A stretch of 64,000 bases of DNA. Source: Rhizobium sp. (lineage in GTDB: Bacteria; Pseudomonadota; Alphaproteobacteria; Rhizobiales; Rhizobiaceae). The stretch lies in assembly GCA_002796995.1 (NCBI GenBank), contig PEKW01000003.1, positions 226,876 to 290,875 on the forward strand, in the 5' to 3' direction. The notes below the pieces were generated by a model that did not search any database, was not told the origin of the DNA, and saw only the letters and a list, made by a program, of their open reading frames with translations. Shown here piece by piece: positions 1-9,508 of this stretch; within the stretch, counting starts at the first letter, position 1; each line of letters begins with the position of its first letter. Made by a program: the position numbers and the translations under genes.

Positions 1-14
1 ATCATTTGGCTTCG

Positions 15-66
15 CCCCCCTCATCCGGCGCTCCGCGCCACCTTCTCCCCGCTGGGGAGAAGAGGG
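15..66. repeat. Dispersed palindromic repeat, type A
   Basis: A short GC-rich palindromic unit that ends in a stem of the form CTTCTCCCC-GC-TGGGGAGAAG. A nearly identical unit occurs at 13855-13912 and an inverted relative at 13770-13817. It lies just downstream of the stop of the leftward LacI gene, where it could fold in the transcript. It resembles the intergenic mosaic elements known from rhizobia; that family assignment is by resemblance only. Confidence 0.7.
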
Positions 67-143
67 AGAACGCCACGCCCGTTGCGCAAGCTCTCGACGC
101 GTCGAATCTCGCGAAAAAAGCCCCGCCGCGACCAGCCGCTCGG

Positions 144-1178
144 TCAGTCGTCCCAGACCGGCTGGCTGATGCTCTGCAGCATGTCGGGCGCCACGCCGTC
201 GATGCTGGCGATCACCGCCTTGGCGAGCTCGCGGCCGGCGAGGCGCACGTCTTCGGAAGCCGTGATGATCTCCGGCCGGATCCAGTTGAGGATCGGCGCC
301 GACTGCTTCGACACCATGTCGATGTCGCGGCCGACGCGTTTTCCCGCCGCCTCGATCCCGGCATTGACCGAAATGGCCGCACTTCCCGAGGAGCAGATGA
401 TGCCGTCCGGCGCATCGGGGGAGCGCATGAGTGCCTCGACCGCGTCGCGGATTTCCGCCAGCGGCGTGTCTATATTGACCGACAGCGGCACTTCCTCGGC
501 GCCGAACTCGCGAAGGCCGGCCAGGAAACCGGCCCGCGTATGCGTGTAGTAGGTGAGCTTGCTCGGCGGCTGCAGAAGCGCGATGCGTCTGCGGCCCCGC
601 GCCACCAGCCGCTGCACCGCCTGGCGCGCATAGGCCTCGTTGTCGAAGTCGTGATAGGGATGGACCAGCCCGGCATCGGTGCGGCCGTGGGTGGCGAAGG
701 GCATGTTCTGCTCGGTCAGCAGCCGGACGCGCGCGTCGTCCGGCTCGATGCGCGAAATGATCACGCCGTCCGCAGAGCCGGTGTCGAGGATGTAGCGCAC
801 CGGCTGCATCGGATCCTTGCTGTGCGAATGCGGCGTGACGACGATGTGGTAGGGCGTGCCCGAGAGCACTTCCGAAATTCCGAAGACCATCTGGCTGGAA
901 AAGCCCATGATCTCCTCGTCGATGCTGAGCACCAGCGCGATCACATTGGTCTTGCCGGTCCTCAGGCGCACGCCGGCGCGGTTCGGCTGGTAACCGAGCT
1001 GCCGCGCCACCATGCGCACCCGCTCCTTGGTTTCCGCGCCGATGTCGGGCGCGTCTTTCAGCGCGCGCGACACGGTGGTGATGCCCAGTCCCGTCATGAA
1101 GGCGATCGTCTTGAGCGTCGGACGCTCCTTGCCTTCCTTCGCGGGACCTGATCCGTCCCGCGGTTTGTCATGTTTCAT
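144..1178 (-). CDS. LacI-family transcriptional regulator
   Basis: A 344-residue protein with an N-terminal LacI helix-turn-helix at about residues 21-40 (contains GITTVSRAL), a hinge at about 60-68 (GYQPNRAG) and a periplasmic-binding-protein-like effector domain filling the rest. About 20 charged residues precede the HTH. It is transcribed divergently from the sugar ABC transporter and glycosidase operon that begins at 1629, so it is probably the local repressor, responding to the imported sugar or a breakdown product. A palindrome with a central CG, typical of LacI operators, lies in the shared intergenic region at 1278-1291. The effector cannot be read from the sequence. Confidence 0.93.
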   Translation of the reverse strand: MKHDKPRDGSGPAKEGKERPTLKTIAFMTGLGITTVSRALKDAPDIGAETKERVRMVARQLGYQPNRAGVRLRTGKTNVIALVLSIDEEIMGFSSQMVFGISEVLSGTPYHIVVTPHSHSKDPMQPVRYILDTGSADGVIISRIEPDDARVRLLTEQNMPFATHGRTDAGLVHPYHDFDNEAYARQAVQRLVARGRRRIALLQPPSKLTYYTHTRAGFLAGLREFGAEEVPLSVNIDTPLAEIRDAVEALMRSPDAPDGIICSSGSAAISVNAGIEAAGKRVGRDIDMVSKQSAPILNWIRPEIITASEDVRLAGRELAKAVIASIDGVAPDMLQSISQPVWDD

Positions 1179-1628
1179 GCTGTCCCCGCCGCTTCCCTTG
1201 AGCCGCCATTATAGTTGCCCGCGCGCCGGCTGCAAACGCGGCGGGACGATCAATGCGCAACGAACAACAATTCAAATCTGTAACGATACAGTAGCTTTGT
1301 CGAGATGGAATTTGTCGCCCTCCGCCTTCGCCATGCACGCATGGAGGGAACTGAATGAAAAGGCCGGGGCCGCCAACCCGGTTTTGGCGAAATATGCCGC
1401 AATGCACGGCGAAACGTGCCGCGACACGGCAAAATACGGAAAACATGACGACAAAACGCGGATGCGTAGTGTTAATCACTACCCGCTTTCGGGGTGCGTG
1501 ATGCTGCGCCTGCGTGCTGCCTAGGGTGGAAAGCGACGGTGTAACAAAAAATTAACATCGCGGAGGTTGCGCCCCTAAATCGATTGTAATAGGTTTTTCC
1601 GGCAACGTTTCAGTGAGGGAGGACACTC
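1179..1628. promoter_or_regulatory. Divergent control region of LacI gene and sugar operon
   Basis: A 450-bp gap between the LacI-type regulator and the binding-protein gene with no convincing coding sequence. It contains the candidate operator at 1278-1291. A second, weaker AATCGATT palindrome lies at 1579-1586, close to the start of the operon. A strong Shine-Dalgarno (GAGGGAGGA) precedes the ATG at 1629. The approximately 75 bp before the ATG are AT-richer than the rest, as expected for the operon promoter, but no clear -35/-10 pair can be fixed. Confidence 0.55.
1278..1291. promoter_or_regulatory. Candidate LacI-type operator
   Basis: The sequence CTGTAACGATACAG is an inverted repeat (CTGTA/TACAG) around a central CG dinucleotide, with one mismatched pair. 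LacI-family operators are typically even-length palindromes with a central CG. It lies 100 bp upstream of the regulator's start and about 340 bp upstream of the ABC operon. Assignment to this regulator is inferred from position and symmetry. Confidence 0.45.
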
Positions 1629-2864
1629 ATGAATTTTCGTAGCGTCGCGGCAGCTTTGGCCGCAAGCGCAGTACTACCGTTTTCCGCAGCCACGGCTGCC
1701 GACCTCGAGGTCACCCATTGGTGGACCTCGGGCGGCGAGGCGGCCGCGGTCGCCGAACTGGCCAAGGCCTTCGATGCCACCGGCAATAAATGGGTCGACG
1801 GCGCGATCGCCGGCTCGGGCGGAACGGCCCGGCCGATCATGGTCAGCCGCATCACCGGCGGCGACCCGATGGGCGCCACCCAGTTCAACCATGGCCGCCA
1901 GGCCGAGGAACTGGCCCAGTCCGGCCTCATGCGCGACCTGACCGCGGTTGCCGAAAAGGAAAAGTGGAAGGACTTCATCCGGCCGCTCAGCCTGCTCGAT
2001 TCCTGCACCATCGACGGCAAGATCTATTGCGCCCCGGTCAACATCCATTCGTGGCAGTGGCTGTGGCTTTCGAACGCCGCCTTCGAGAAGGCGGGCGTGC
2101 CGATCCCGAAGAACTGGGACGAGTTCGTCGCGGCCGCTCCGGCGCTTGAAAAGGCGGGCATCCAGCCCCTCGCGGTCGGCGGTCAGCCGTGGCAGGCCAA
2201 TGGCGCCTTCGGTGTCCTGATGATCGCCATCGGCGGCAAGGACACCTATCTCAAGGTGTTCCAGGACAAGGACGCGGAAGTGGCGGCCGGGCCTGAGATC
2301 GCCAAGGTGTTCAAGGCGGCCGACGATGCGCGCCGCATGTCCAAGGGCAGCAACGTGCAGGACTGGAACCAGGCGACCAATCTCGTCATCACCGGCAAGG
2401 CCGGCGGCCAGATCATGGGCGACTGGGCGCAGGGCGAATTCCAGTTGGCCGGCCAGGTCGCCGGCAAGGACTACACCTGCCTGCCGGGTCTCGGCGTCAA
2501 CGAGATCATCACGACCGGTGGCGACGCCTTCTACTTCCCCGTTCTGAAGGACGAGGAAAAGTCCAAGGCGCAGGAAGTCCTCGCCTCGACGCTGGTCAAT
2601 CCGGCCACCCAGGTCGCCTTCAACCTGAAGAAGGGCTCGCTGCCGATCCGCGGTGACGTCGATCTGGCCGCCGCCAATGACTGCATGAAGAAGGGCCTCG
2701 ACATTCTCGCCAAGGGCAATGTCCTGATCAGCACCGACCAGATGCTTTCCGCCGACAGCCAGAAGCAGATGGAAGACCTGTTCTCCGAGTTCTTCGCCAC
2801 GCCGTCGATGACGCCGGAAGACGCGCAGAAGCGCTTCACCGACATCATCGCCAGCGCCGATTGA
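1629..2864 (+). CDS. CUT1-family sugar ABC transporter, periplasmic binding protein
   Basis: A 411-residue extracytoplasmic solute-binding protein. Residues 1-23 form a Sec signal peptide ending ATAA, after which the mature protein starts DLEVTHWW, a common opening for family 1 sugar-binding proteins. It is followed by two permeases and an ATPase, giving a complete importer. The HWWTSGGE start and the GDWAQGEF segment resemble glucose/mannose-type CUT1 binding proteins, but the neighbouring GH2 and GH43 enzymes point to an oligosaccharide from plant cell wall. A strong hairpin lies immediately downstream, a common arrangement that lets the binding protein be made in excess over the membrane subunits. 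Confidence 0.93.
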   Translation: MNFRSVAAALAASAVLPFSAATAADLEVTHWWTSGGEAAAVAELAKAFDATGNKWVDGAIAGSGGTARPIMVSRITGGDPMGATQFNHGRQAEELAQSGLMRDLTAVAEKEKWKDFIRPLSLLDSCTIDGKIYCAPVNIHSWQWLWLSNAAFEKAGVPIPKNWDEFVAAAPALEKAGIQPLAVGGQPWQANGAFGVLMIAIGGKDTYLKVFQDKDAEVAAGPEIAKVFKAADDARRMSKGSNVQDWNQATNLVITGKAGGQIMGDWAQGEFQLAGQVAGKDYTCLPGLGVNEIITTGGDAFYFPVLKDEEKSKAQEVLASTLVNPATQVAFNLKKGSLPIRGDVDLAAANDCMKKGLDILAKGNVLISTDQMLSADSQKQMEDLFSEFFATPSMTPEDAQKRFTDIIASAD

Positions 2865-2879
2865 TCCCATTCCTCCCGG

Positions 2880-2957
2880 CCGCAGTGTACCGGTCCCGCC
2901 TCGCGCGGGTCCGGTGACTGCGGGGAGGGGTGTCGGGCCCGGCTCTAGAAGGCCGGG
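2880..2957 (+). other. Intercistronic hairpins after the binding-protein gene
   Basis: Two stem-loops follow the binding-protein stop. The first pairs 2880-2886 (CCGCAGT) with 2917-2923 and continues inward with further pairing. The second pairs CCCGGC at 2938-2943 with GCCGGG at 2952-2957. Neither is followed by a U-tract, so they more likely protect the upstream mRNA or attenuate transcription than fully terminate it, since the permease genes that follow have no obvious promoter of their own. Confidence 0.6.
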
Positions 2958-2997
2958 TCAAGCCACCAATGCGGATCGCGAAGAAAGGGAGTGACCC

Positions 2998-3900
2998 ATG
3001 ACGGGCCAAGTGCGCGCCGGTCGGCCGAACCAATTGCTGCGCAATCTCAATGCGAAGATTGCCTCCATCCCGATGATCCTGACCGCCGTCGTCGTCTTTC
3101 TCGGCGGCACGCTCTGGACCGTCTTCTATTCCTTCACCAATTCGAAGCTGCTGCCGCGGCTTTCCTTCGTCGGTCTCGACCAGTACGAGCGCCTGTGGGC
3201 CGCCCCGCGCTGGCTGATGGCCATCCAGAATCTCGCCGTCTACGGCATCCTCTCGCTGATCTTCAGCCTGGTGATCGGCTTTCTGCTGGCCGCCCTGATG
3301 GACCAGAAGATCCGCTTCGAGAATGCCTTCCGGACGATCTTCCTTTATCCCTTCGCGCTGTCCTTCATCGTCACCGGCCTGGTGTGGCAGTGGATCCTCA
3401 ATCCGGAATTCGGCGTGCAGTCGATCGTGCGCTCGCTCGGCTGGGACAGCTTCGCCTTCGACCCGCTCTACAATCCCGACATCGTCATCTACGGCATCCT
3501 GATCGCCGCGCTGTGGCAGGGCACGGGCCTGGTCATGTGCCTGATGCTGGCGGGCCTTCGGGGCATCGACGAGGACATCTGGAAGGCGTCGCGCGTCGAC
3601 GGCATTCCGATGTGGCGGACCTATATCTTCATCATCATCCCGATGATGCGGCCGGTCTTCATCACCACGCTGGTCATCATCGCCAGCGGCATCGTCCGCG
3701 TCTACGACCTCGTCGTCGCCCAGACCAGCGGCGGTCCGGGCATCGCCTCCGAAGTGCCGGCGAAATACGTCTACGACTACATGTTCCAGGCGCAGAATCT
3801 CGGCCAGGGCTTTGCCGCCTCGACCATGATGCTGCTGACCGTCGCCATCATCGTCGTTCCCTGGGCCTATCTGGAATTCGGAGGAAAGAAGCGTGGCTAA
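2998..3900 (+). CDS. Sugar ABC transporter permease (MalF/UgpA type)
   Basis: A 300-residue inner-membrane permease of the binding-protein-dependent transport family with about six hydrophobic segments. The cytoplasmic EAA loop that docks the ATPase is visible at about residues 191-219 (EDIWKASRVDG followed by P-rich residues). It overlaps the next permease by 8 bp, so the two are probably translationally coupled. Together with the second permease it should form the heterodimeric channel of the importer. Confidence 0.93.
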   Translation: MTGQVRAGRPNQLLRNLNAKIASIPMILTAVVVFLGGTLWTVFYSFTNSKLLPRLSFVGLDQYERLWAAPRWLMAIQNLAVYGILSLIFSLVIGFLLAALMDQKIRFENAFRTIFLYPFALSFIVTGLVWQWILNPEFGVQSIVRSLGWDSFAFDPLYNPDIVIYGILIAALWQGTGLVMCLMLAGLRGIDEDIWKASRVDGIPMWRTYIFIIIPMMRPVFITTLVIIASGIVRVYDLVVAQTSGGPGIASEVPAKYVYDYMFQAQNLGQGFAASTMMLLTVAIIVVPWAYLEFGGKKRG

Positions 3901-4837
3901 TCCCGCAACACTCAACGCGACGGCCGCCAGCTTCGATGCGGTCTCCGACAGGGTCGGCTCCGGCCCGCGCGGCCGCAAGCCCCGGCGCACGCTCTCGTCG
4001 CGCAACATTATGCTCTACGGCACGCTGTTCTTCGCCGCCGTCTACTACCTGGTGCCGCTCTATGTGATGGTCGTGACCTCGCTCAAGGGCATGCCCGAAA
4101 TCCGTCTCGGCAACATCTTCTCGCCGCCGATGGAGATCACCTTCGAACCCTGGGTCAAGGCCTGGGCCGAAGCCTGCACCGGCCTCAACTGCGACGGCCT
4201 GTCGCGCGGCTTTTGGAACTCGGTGCGCATCACCATTCCCTCCACCATCGTGTCGATCATCATCGCCTCGGTGAACGGCTATGCGCTCGCCAACTGGAAG
4301 TTCAAGGGCTCGGAAATCTTCTTCACCATCCTGATCGTCGGCGCCTTCATCCCCTACCAGGTGATGATCTATCCGATCGTCATCGTGCTGCGCGAAATGG
4401 GCATCTACGGCACGCTGACCGGCCTCGTCATCGTCCACACCATCTTCGGCATGCCGATCCTGACGCTGCTGTTCCGCAACTACTTCGTCTCGCTGCCGGA
4501 GGAATTGTTCAAGGCGGCCCGCATCGACGGGGCCGGGTTCTGGCAGATCTACGGGCGGATCATGCTGCCCATGTCCCTGCCGATTTTCGTCGTCGCGATG
4601 ATCCTGCAGATCACCGGTATCTGGAACGACTTCCTCTTCGGCGTCGTGTTCACCAGGCCGGAATATTATCCGATGACCGTTCAGCTCAACAACATCGTCA
4701 ATTCGGTGCAGGGCGTGAAGGAATACAACGTCAACATGGCAGCGACCCTGTTGACCGGTCTCGTCCCGCTCATCGTCTATTTCGTATCCGGCCGGCTCTT
4801 CGTCCGGGGTATCGCCGCCGGCGCAGTGAAGGGTTAA
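3893..4837 (+). CDS. Sugar ABC transporter permease (MalG/UgpE type)
   Basis: A 314-residue permease with about six transmembrane segments and an EAA loop at about residues 203-230 (EELFKAARIDG). The GTG start at 3893 is chosen because a strong Shine-Dalgarno (GGAGGAAAG) lies just upstream, inside the end of the preceding gene. The N-terminal 35 residues are Arg/Pro-rich and cytoplasmic, as in many MalG-type partners. It is the second membrane subunit of the sugar importer. Confidence 0.93.
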   Translation: MANPATLNATAASFDAVSDRVGSGPRGRKPRRTLSSRNIMLYGTLFFAAVYYLVPLYVMVVTSLKGMPEIRLGNIFSPPMEITFEPWVKAWAEACTGLNCDGLSRGFWNSVRITIPSTIVSIIIASVNGYALANWKFKGSEIFFTILIVGAFIPYQVMIYPIVIVLREMGIYGTLTGLVIVHTIFGMPILTLLFRNYFVSLPEELFKAARIDGAGFWQIYGRIMLPMSLPIFVVAMILQITGIWNDFLFGVVFTRPEYYPMTVQLNNIVNSVQGVKEYNVNMAATLLTGLVPLIVYFVSGRLFVRGIAAGAVKG

Positions 4838-4843
4838 GTGCTC

Positions 4844-5935
4844 ATGTCCAACAGTGTATCGATCAGGGATCTGTCGCTCTCGTTCGGAGCGGTTACCGTT
4901 CTCGAGGACCTGAACCTCGACATTCGCGACGGCGAATTCCTCGTCCTGCTCGGCTCGTCCGGCTGCGGAAAGTCGACGCTTCTCAACTGCATCGCCGGCC
5001 TGCTCGAGCCGACCGACGGGCAGATCTTCATCAAGGACAGGAACGTCACCTGGGAAGAGCCGAAGGACCGCGGCATCGGCATGGTCTTCCAGTCCTATGC
5101 GCTCTATCCGCAGATGACGGTGGAGAAGAACCTGTCCTTTGGCCTTCGGGTCGGCAAGGTTCCGGAAGACAAAATCCGCGAGAAGGTGGCGCGCGCCGCC
5201 GAGATCCTGCAGATCGAGGCGCTTCTCAAGCGCAAGCCGGCCGAACTGTCCGGCGGCCAGCGCCAGCGCGTGGCGATCGGCCGGGCACTGGTCCGCGACG
5301 TCGACGTCTTCCTGTTCGACGAGCCGCTCTCCAACCTCGACGCCAAGCTACGCTCGGAGCTGCGCGTCGAGATCAAGCGGCTGCATCATTCGCTGAAGAA
5401 CACGATGATCTACGTCACCCACGACCAGATCGAGGCGCTGACGCTCGCCGACCGCATCGCCATCATGAAGAGCGGCGTGATCCAGCAGCTCGACGACCCG
5501 ATGGTCATCTACAACCGGCCGAAGAACCTGTTCGTCGCCGGCTTCATCGGCTCGCCGTCGATGAACTTCCTGCGCGGCGAACTGGTCGAGCGGGCCAACG
5601 GCCTGGTCTTCACCACCGCCGGCGTCGACTTCTTCCTCGACGGCTACGAGGCGGCCGGCCCGCTCTCCGCCGGCAGCAAGGTGGTGCTCGGCATCCGCCC
5701 GGAACACGTGCTGATCGACGACGAGGTACCGGCCGGCGCCGAGACCCACGAGGCCGTGGTCGACATCGAGGAGCCGATGGGCGCCGACAACCTGCTGTGG
5801 CTGAAACATGCCGGCCACGTCATGTCGGTCCGCACCTCCGGCACCCGCCGCTACCGCCCCGGCGCAAAGCTGCGCCTCGGCTTCGACATGTCGGTCGCCT
5901 CGCTGTTCGACGCGGTGACCGAGGAGCGGCTTTGA
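4844..5935 (+). CDS. Sugar ABC transporter ATPase (MsmK/UgpC type)
   Basis: A 363-residue nucleotide-binding subunit with Walker A GSSGCGKS at residues 37-44, signature LSGGQRQRVAIGRAL, Walker B VFLFDEPLSNLD and a THDQ switch. About 120 C-terminal residues form the TOBE/OB regulatory domain typical of CUT1 ATPases. The ATG at 4844 is preferred over an in-frame GTG at 4838, which lies against the previous stop codon. It powers the importer encoded just upstream. CUT1 ATPases are sometimes shared between transporters, so this one may not be exclusive. Confidence 0.93.
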   Translation: MSNSVSIRDLSLSFGAVTVLEDLNLDIRDGEFLVLLGSSGCGKSTLLNCIAGLLEPTDGQIFIKDRNVTWEEPKDRGIGMVFQSYALYPQMTVEKNLSFGLRVGKVPEDKIREKVARAAEILQIEALLKRKPAELSGGQRQRVAIGRALVRDVDVFLFDEPLSNLDAKLRSELRVEIKRLHHSLKNTMIYVTHDQIEALTLADRIAIMKSGVIQQLDDPMVIYNRPKNLFVAGFIGSPSMNFLRGELVERANGLVFTTAGVDFFLDGYEAAGPLSAGSKVVLGIRPEHVLIDDEVPAGAETHEAVVDIEEPMGADNLLWLKHAGHVMSVRTSGTRRYRPGAKLRLGFDMSVASLFDAVTEERL

Positions 5936-5957
5936 TGGACACAGGCCGTCCGGTGTC

Positions 5958-6139
5958 ACCCCCTCTGGCCTGCCGTCTCCTGTCGGGAACGCCCAGGCCG
6001 CCGCCCGCGTTTGCCGCTCGCTTCACTGACGATCGTGAGAAGAGCGGCTCAAGCAACAACGGCGCTTCTGTGAGCGAGGCGTCCACCGCACATCGATCTC
6101 CCCCCAAGTGGGGGAGATGGCCGGCAGGCCAGAGGGGGC
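5958..6139. repeat. Dispersed palindromic repeats, type B, inverted pair
   Basis: The 240-bp gap between the ATPase and the GH2 gene holds a type B element at about 6096-6139 (stem ATCTCCCCCCAAGTGGGGGAGAT, then GGCCGGCAGGCC, then AGAGGGGG) and a partial inverted copy at 5958-5980 (CCCCCTCTGGCCTGCCG). Relatives occur at 10760-10803, 11914-11956, 12043-12088 and inside uvrB at 57464-57511. The insert separates genes that otherwise read as one operon. Confidence 0.7.
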
Positions 6140-6174
6140 GCTCTTGCTCCGACATGAATGATCTGGATTGACCC

Positions 6175-8637
6175 ATGACGAATGCTTCCGACACACAGAA
6201 CACCATCGACCTCTCCGGCGAATGGCGGCTGTCCACTGCCGAGGGCGAACACGGAGCGGCGATCACGCTGCCGGGCGACGTGCATTCGGCGCTACAGGCC
6301 GCCGGCATCATTCCCGACCCCTATTTCGGCCGCAACGAGGAAGCCGTGCAGTGGGTGGCCGAGCATGACTGGACGCTGGAGCGGTCGTTCTTCCTCGATC
6401 ACGCCGACGGCCAATGGTACCTCGACATCGACCATCTCGACACGGTCGCCGTCGTCTTCGTCAACGACGTGCCGGTGCTCTCCGCCGACAACTGTTTCCG
6501 CCGCTACCGCCCGGACGTCTCGGCCGCGCTTCAGCCGGGCGAGAACACCATCCGCATCCTGCTGCATTCCTCGATCGCCGCCGGTGCCGAGCGCCAGGCG
6601 CGCCAGCCCTTCTACATTCCCTATTCGACCAACAATTCGCCGATCGCCAACGGCAACATGCTGCGCAAGCCGCAATGCCATTTCGGCTGGGACTGGAACA
6701 TCGCGGTGGCGCCGCTCGGCCTCTATGGCACCATCGCGCTGAAGAAGCTCGACCCGGCCCGCATCGAGCATCTGGAGACCGAGCAGGTCCATCACGAGGA
6801 CGGCAGCGTCGATCTGCATGTGAAGCTCACCCTGCATGCCTTCGAGCCGAGCGTCGTGCCGGTTCATTTCGAGTTCGACGGCGTACGCGAGCGCCTCGAT
6901 TGCGGCATTCCCGCCGGCGAGACCGTGATCGCCCACGTCTTCCACATCGAGAAGCCGCGGCTCTGGTGGCCGGCCGGCAGCGGCGAGCAGGCGCTCTATA
7001 CGCTGTCCGCCGACATTCCGGGTGAAACGCTGACCCGCCGGATCGGCCTGCGCACCATCGCCCTCATCACCGACCCGGACGAGGCCGGCTCGCGCTTCGC
7101 CTTCAAGGTCAACGGCCGCGAGATCTTCTGCCGCGGCGCCAACTGGATCCCGGCCGACGCGCTCTTTTCCCGCACCAGCCAGGAAAAGACCGAGGACCTG
7201 CTGCAGTCGGCGGTCGCCGCCCACATGAACATGATCCGCGTCTGGGGCGGCGGCTTCTACGAGCAGGACTATTTCTACGACCTCTGCGACCGGCTCGGCC
7301 TGATGGTCTGGCAGGACTTCATGTTCGCCTGCAACCTCTATCCCTGCACCGATGATTTCCTCTCGAACGTCTCCCAGGAAGTCGACTATCAGGTCCGCCG
7401 CCTGTCCTCCCATCCGTCGATCGCGCTGTGGTGCGGTGACAACGAACTGGTCGGCGCGCTCACCTGGTTCAAGGAGAGCCGCGACAACCGCGACCGTTAC
7501 CTCGTCGCCTATGATCGCCTCAACCGGGTGATCGAGCAGGGGGTCAAGAAGGCCTATCCTCAAGGCATCTGGTGGCCGTCGAGCCCGGCGTCAGGCTATC
7601 TCGACTATGGCGATGCCTGGCATGCTGACGGCTCCGGCGACATGCACTACTGGTCCGTCTGGCACGAGAACAAGTCCTTCGACAACTACCGTTCGGTGAA
7701 GCCGCGCTTCTGCTCGGAATTCGGCTTCCAGTCCTACACCTCGATGCCCGTCATCGAGACCTTCGCCGACAAGGGCGACATGAACATCGCCTCGCCGGTG
7801 ATCGAGCTGCACCAGAAAAATGCCGGCGGCAACGAGCGGATCGCCGGGACCATGTTCCGTTATTTCCGCTTCCCCAAGGATTTTGCCAATTTCGTCTATC
7901 TCAGCCAGATCCAGCAGGGCCTGGCGATCGGCACGGCGGTCGATTACTGGCGGTCGCTGAAACCCCGTTGCATGGGCACGCTCTACTGGCAGCTCAACGA
8001 CACCTGGCCGGTCGCCTCCTGGTCGAGCCTCGACTATGGCGGCAGCTGGAAGGCGCTGCACTACATGGCCCGCCGCTTCTTCCAGCCGGTCAATGTCGTC
8101 GCGATCCCGAGCGAGGACGGAACGAGCATCGCCTTCTCTATGGTCAACGACACCTTGGAAGAGCTGACGATCGACATGAACCTCTTTGCCGTCACCCTCA
8201 ACGGCGAGCGCCTGCCCATCCGCACCGCCACTGGCACATGCCCGCCCGACCGCGCCGCGCCGCTCCTGACCCTCGACGAGACGGACATTCCGGTCGATGC
8301 CCTGCTCGCCTGGAGCTTCATCGCCTCCAACGGCATGAGCGGCGAGGGGCATCTGGCGTTACAACCCTACAAGGCCCTGGAACTCCAGTCCTCCGGCCTG
8401 GAGACGAGCGTCGCTCCGCTCGCCGGCGGACGGTTCGAGATCACGGTCAGCGCCACCGGCCTCGCGCTCTTCGTCATGCTCGAGGCGGATTGCCCGGGCC
8501 GCTATTCCGACAACGCCTTCGATCTTCATGCCGGCATGAGCCGCCGCGTCACCTTTATCCCGACCACGCCTCTCGTCGATGGCCGGGTCCCGCAGTTTCG
8601 AACCTACGATCTCCAGAGCTGCCAGCAACTCGGCTGA
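6175..8637 (+). CDS. GH2 beta-mannosidase-like glycoside hydrolase
   Basis: An 820-residue glycoside hydrolase family 2 enzyme without a signal peptide, so probably cytoplasmic. The order is an N-terminal sugar-binding domain, an immunoglobulin-like domain and a TIM barrel. The acid/base sits in WCGDNE (Glu424) and the nucleophile in FCSEFGFQS (Glu515). The HFGWDWN segment near residue 165 is characteristic of beta-mannosidases within GH2. It would hydrolyse beta-mannosides, or another beta-linked oligosaccharide, brought in by the upstream ABC transporter. The exact substrate needs biochemistry. Confidence 0.88.
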   Translation: MTNASDTQNTIDLSGEWRLSTAEGEHGAAITLPGDVHSALQAAGIIPDPYFGRNEEAVQWVAEHDWTLERSFFLDHADGQWYLDIDHLDTVAVVFVNDVPVLSADNCFRRYRPDVSAALQPGENTIRILLHSSIAAGAERQARQPFYIPYSTNNSPIANGNMLRKPQCHFGWDWNIAVAPLGLYGTIALKKLDPARIEHLETEQVHHEDGSVDLHVKLTLHAFEPSVVPVHFEFDGVRERLDCGIPAGETVIAHVFHIEKPRLWWPAGSGEQALYTLSADIPGETLTRRIGLRTIALITDPDEAGSRFAFKVNGREIFCRGANWIPADALFSRTSQEKTEDLLQSAVAAHMNMIRVWGGGFYEQDYFYDLCDRLGLMVWQDFMFACNLYPCTDDFLSNVSQEVDYQVRRLSSHPSIALWCGDNELVGALTWFKESRDNRDRYLVAYDRLNRVIEQGVKKAYPQGIWWPSSPASGYLDYGDAWHADGSGDMHYWSVWHENKSFDNYRSVKPRFCSEFGFQSYTSMPVIETFADKGDMNIASPVIELHQKNAGGNERIAGTMFRYFRFPKDFANFVYLSQIQQGLAIGTAVDYWRSLKPRCMGTLYWQLNDTWPVASWSSLDYGGSWKALHYMARRFFQPVNVVAIPSEDGTSIAFSMVNDTLEELTIDMNLFAVTLNGERLPIRTATGTCPPDRAAPLLTLDETDIPVDALLAWSFIASNGMSGEGHLALQPYKALELQSSGLETSVAPLAGGRFEITVSATGLALFVMLEADCPGRYSDNAFDLHAGMSRRVTFIPTTPLVDGRVPQFRTYDLQSCQQLG

Positions 8638-8709
8638 GGCGATCGCCAGACAAGACAGGACATCACGGCGGACCCGCGCCGAACGTCCGAAAAACAGGAG
8701 GAATGACCC

Positions 8710-9471
8710 ATGTCCAAATTCGGTTTCCAGCTTTACAGCGCTCGCAATTTCCAGCCCTTCACCAATATCTATCCGCTGCTCGCCGAAGCCGGATACACCC
8801 ATGTCGAAGGCTATGGCGCCATGTATGCCGCGCTTGATGACGCCGGCCTCAATGCGATGCGCGCCGATCTCGACCGCAACGGGCTGACCATGCCGACCGG
8901 CCACTTCGGTCTCGACCTTCTGGAAGGCGATCCGACCCGCGCCCTGAAGATCGCCAAGCTTCTCGGCATCGAGGCGGTCTATTGCCCCTATCTCTTGCCC
9001 GACATGCGCCCGAAGGATGCCAGCAGCTGGTTTTCCTTCGGCCAGCGCCTGCAGGAAATCGGCAAGCCGATCCGCGATGCGGGGCTGACCTTCGGCTGGC
9101 ACAACCACGACTTCGAATTCGCCACGCTGGAGGACGGCTCCACCCCGCAGGAGCAGATCTTTGCCGGCGGCCCGGAACTCGCCTGGGAGGCCGATATCGC
9201 CTGGATCATCCGCGGCGCCGCCGATCCCTTCGCCTGGATCGAGAGCTACGGCAAGCGCATCACCGCGGTCCACGTCAAGGACATCGCGCCGGCCGGCACC
9301 AATACCGAGGAAGACGGCTGGGCCGATGTGGGGCAGGGCACGGTACCGTGGAAGGATCTGATGGCCGCGCTCAAGGCCTATGGCGTGCGCCACTACATCC
9401 TCGAACACGACAATCCGAAGGATGTGGGCCGCCTCATCAAGCGCTCCATCGCCGCCTTCAACACCTACTGA
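8710..9471 (+). CDS. Sugar phosphate isomerase/epimerase (TIM barrel)
   Basis: A 253-residue AP-endonuclease-2-like TIM-barrel protein of the family that includes IolE, hydroxypyruvate isomerase and tagatose epimerase. Metal-binding signatures are visible as GWHNHDFEF in the middle and as VHVKD and EHDNP later on. A very good Shine-Dalgarno (CAGGAGGAA) precedes the ATG. It lies between a glycosidase and a Gfo/Idh/MocA dehydrogenase, a combination typical of pathways that epimerise or isomerise an oxidised sugar. The actual reaction cannot be named from sequence. Confidence 0.85.
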   Translation: MSKFGFQLYSARNFQPFTNIYPLLAEAGYTHVEGYGAMYAALDDAGLNAMRADLDRNGLTMPTGHFGLDLLEGDPTRALKIAKLLGIEAVYCPYLLPDMRPKDASSWFSFGQRLQEIGKPIRDAGLTFGWHNHDFEFATLEDGSTPQEQIFAGGPELAWEADIAWIIRGAADPFAWIESYGKRITAVHVKDIAPAGTNTEEDGWADVGQGTVPWKDLMAALKAYGVRHYILEHDNPKDVGRLIKRSIAAFNTY

Positions 9472-9508
9472 TCCTCCCACGGCATTTCACCCAACCAGGA
9501 CATATTCC

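Noticed and set aside
4213..6171. 652-aa open frame on the plus strand
   Set aside because: An out-of-frame shadow of the second permease and ATPase genes.
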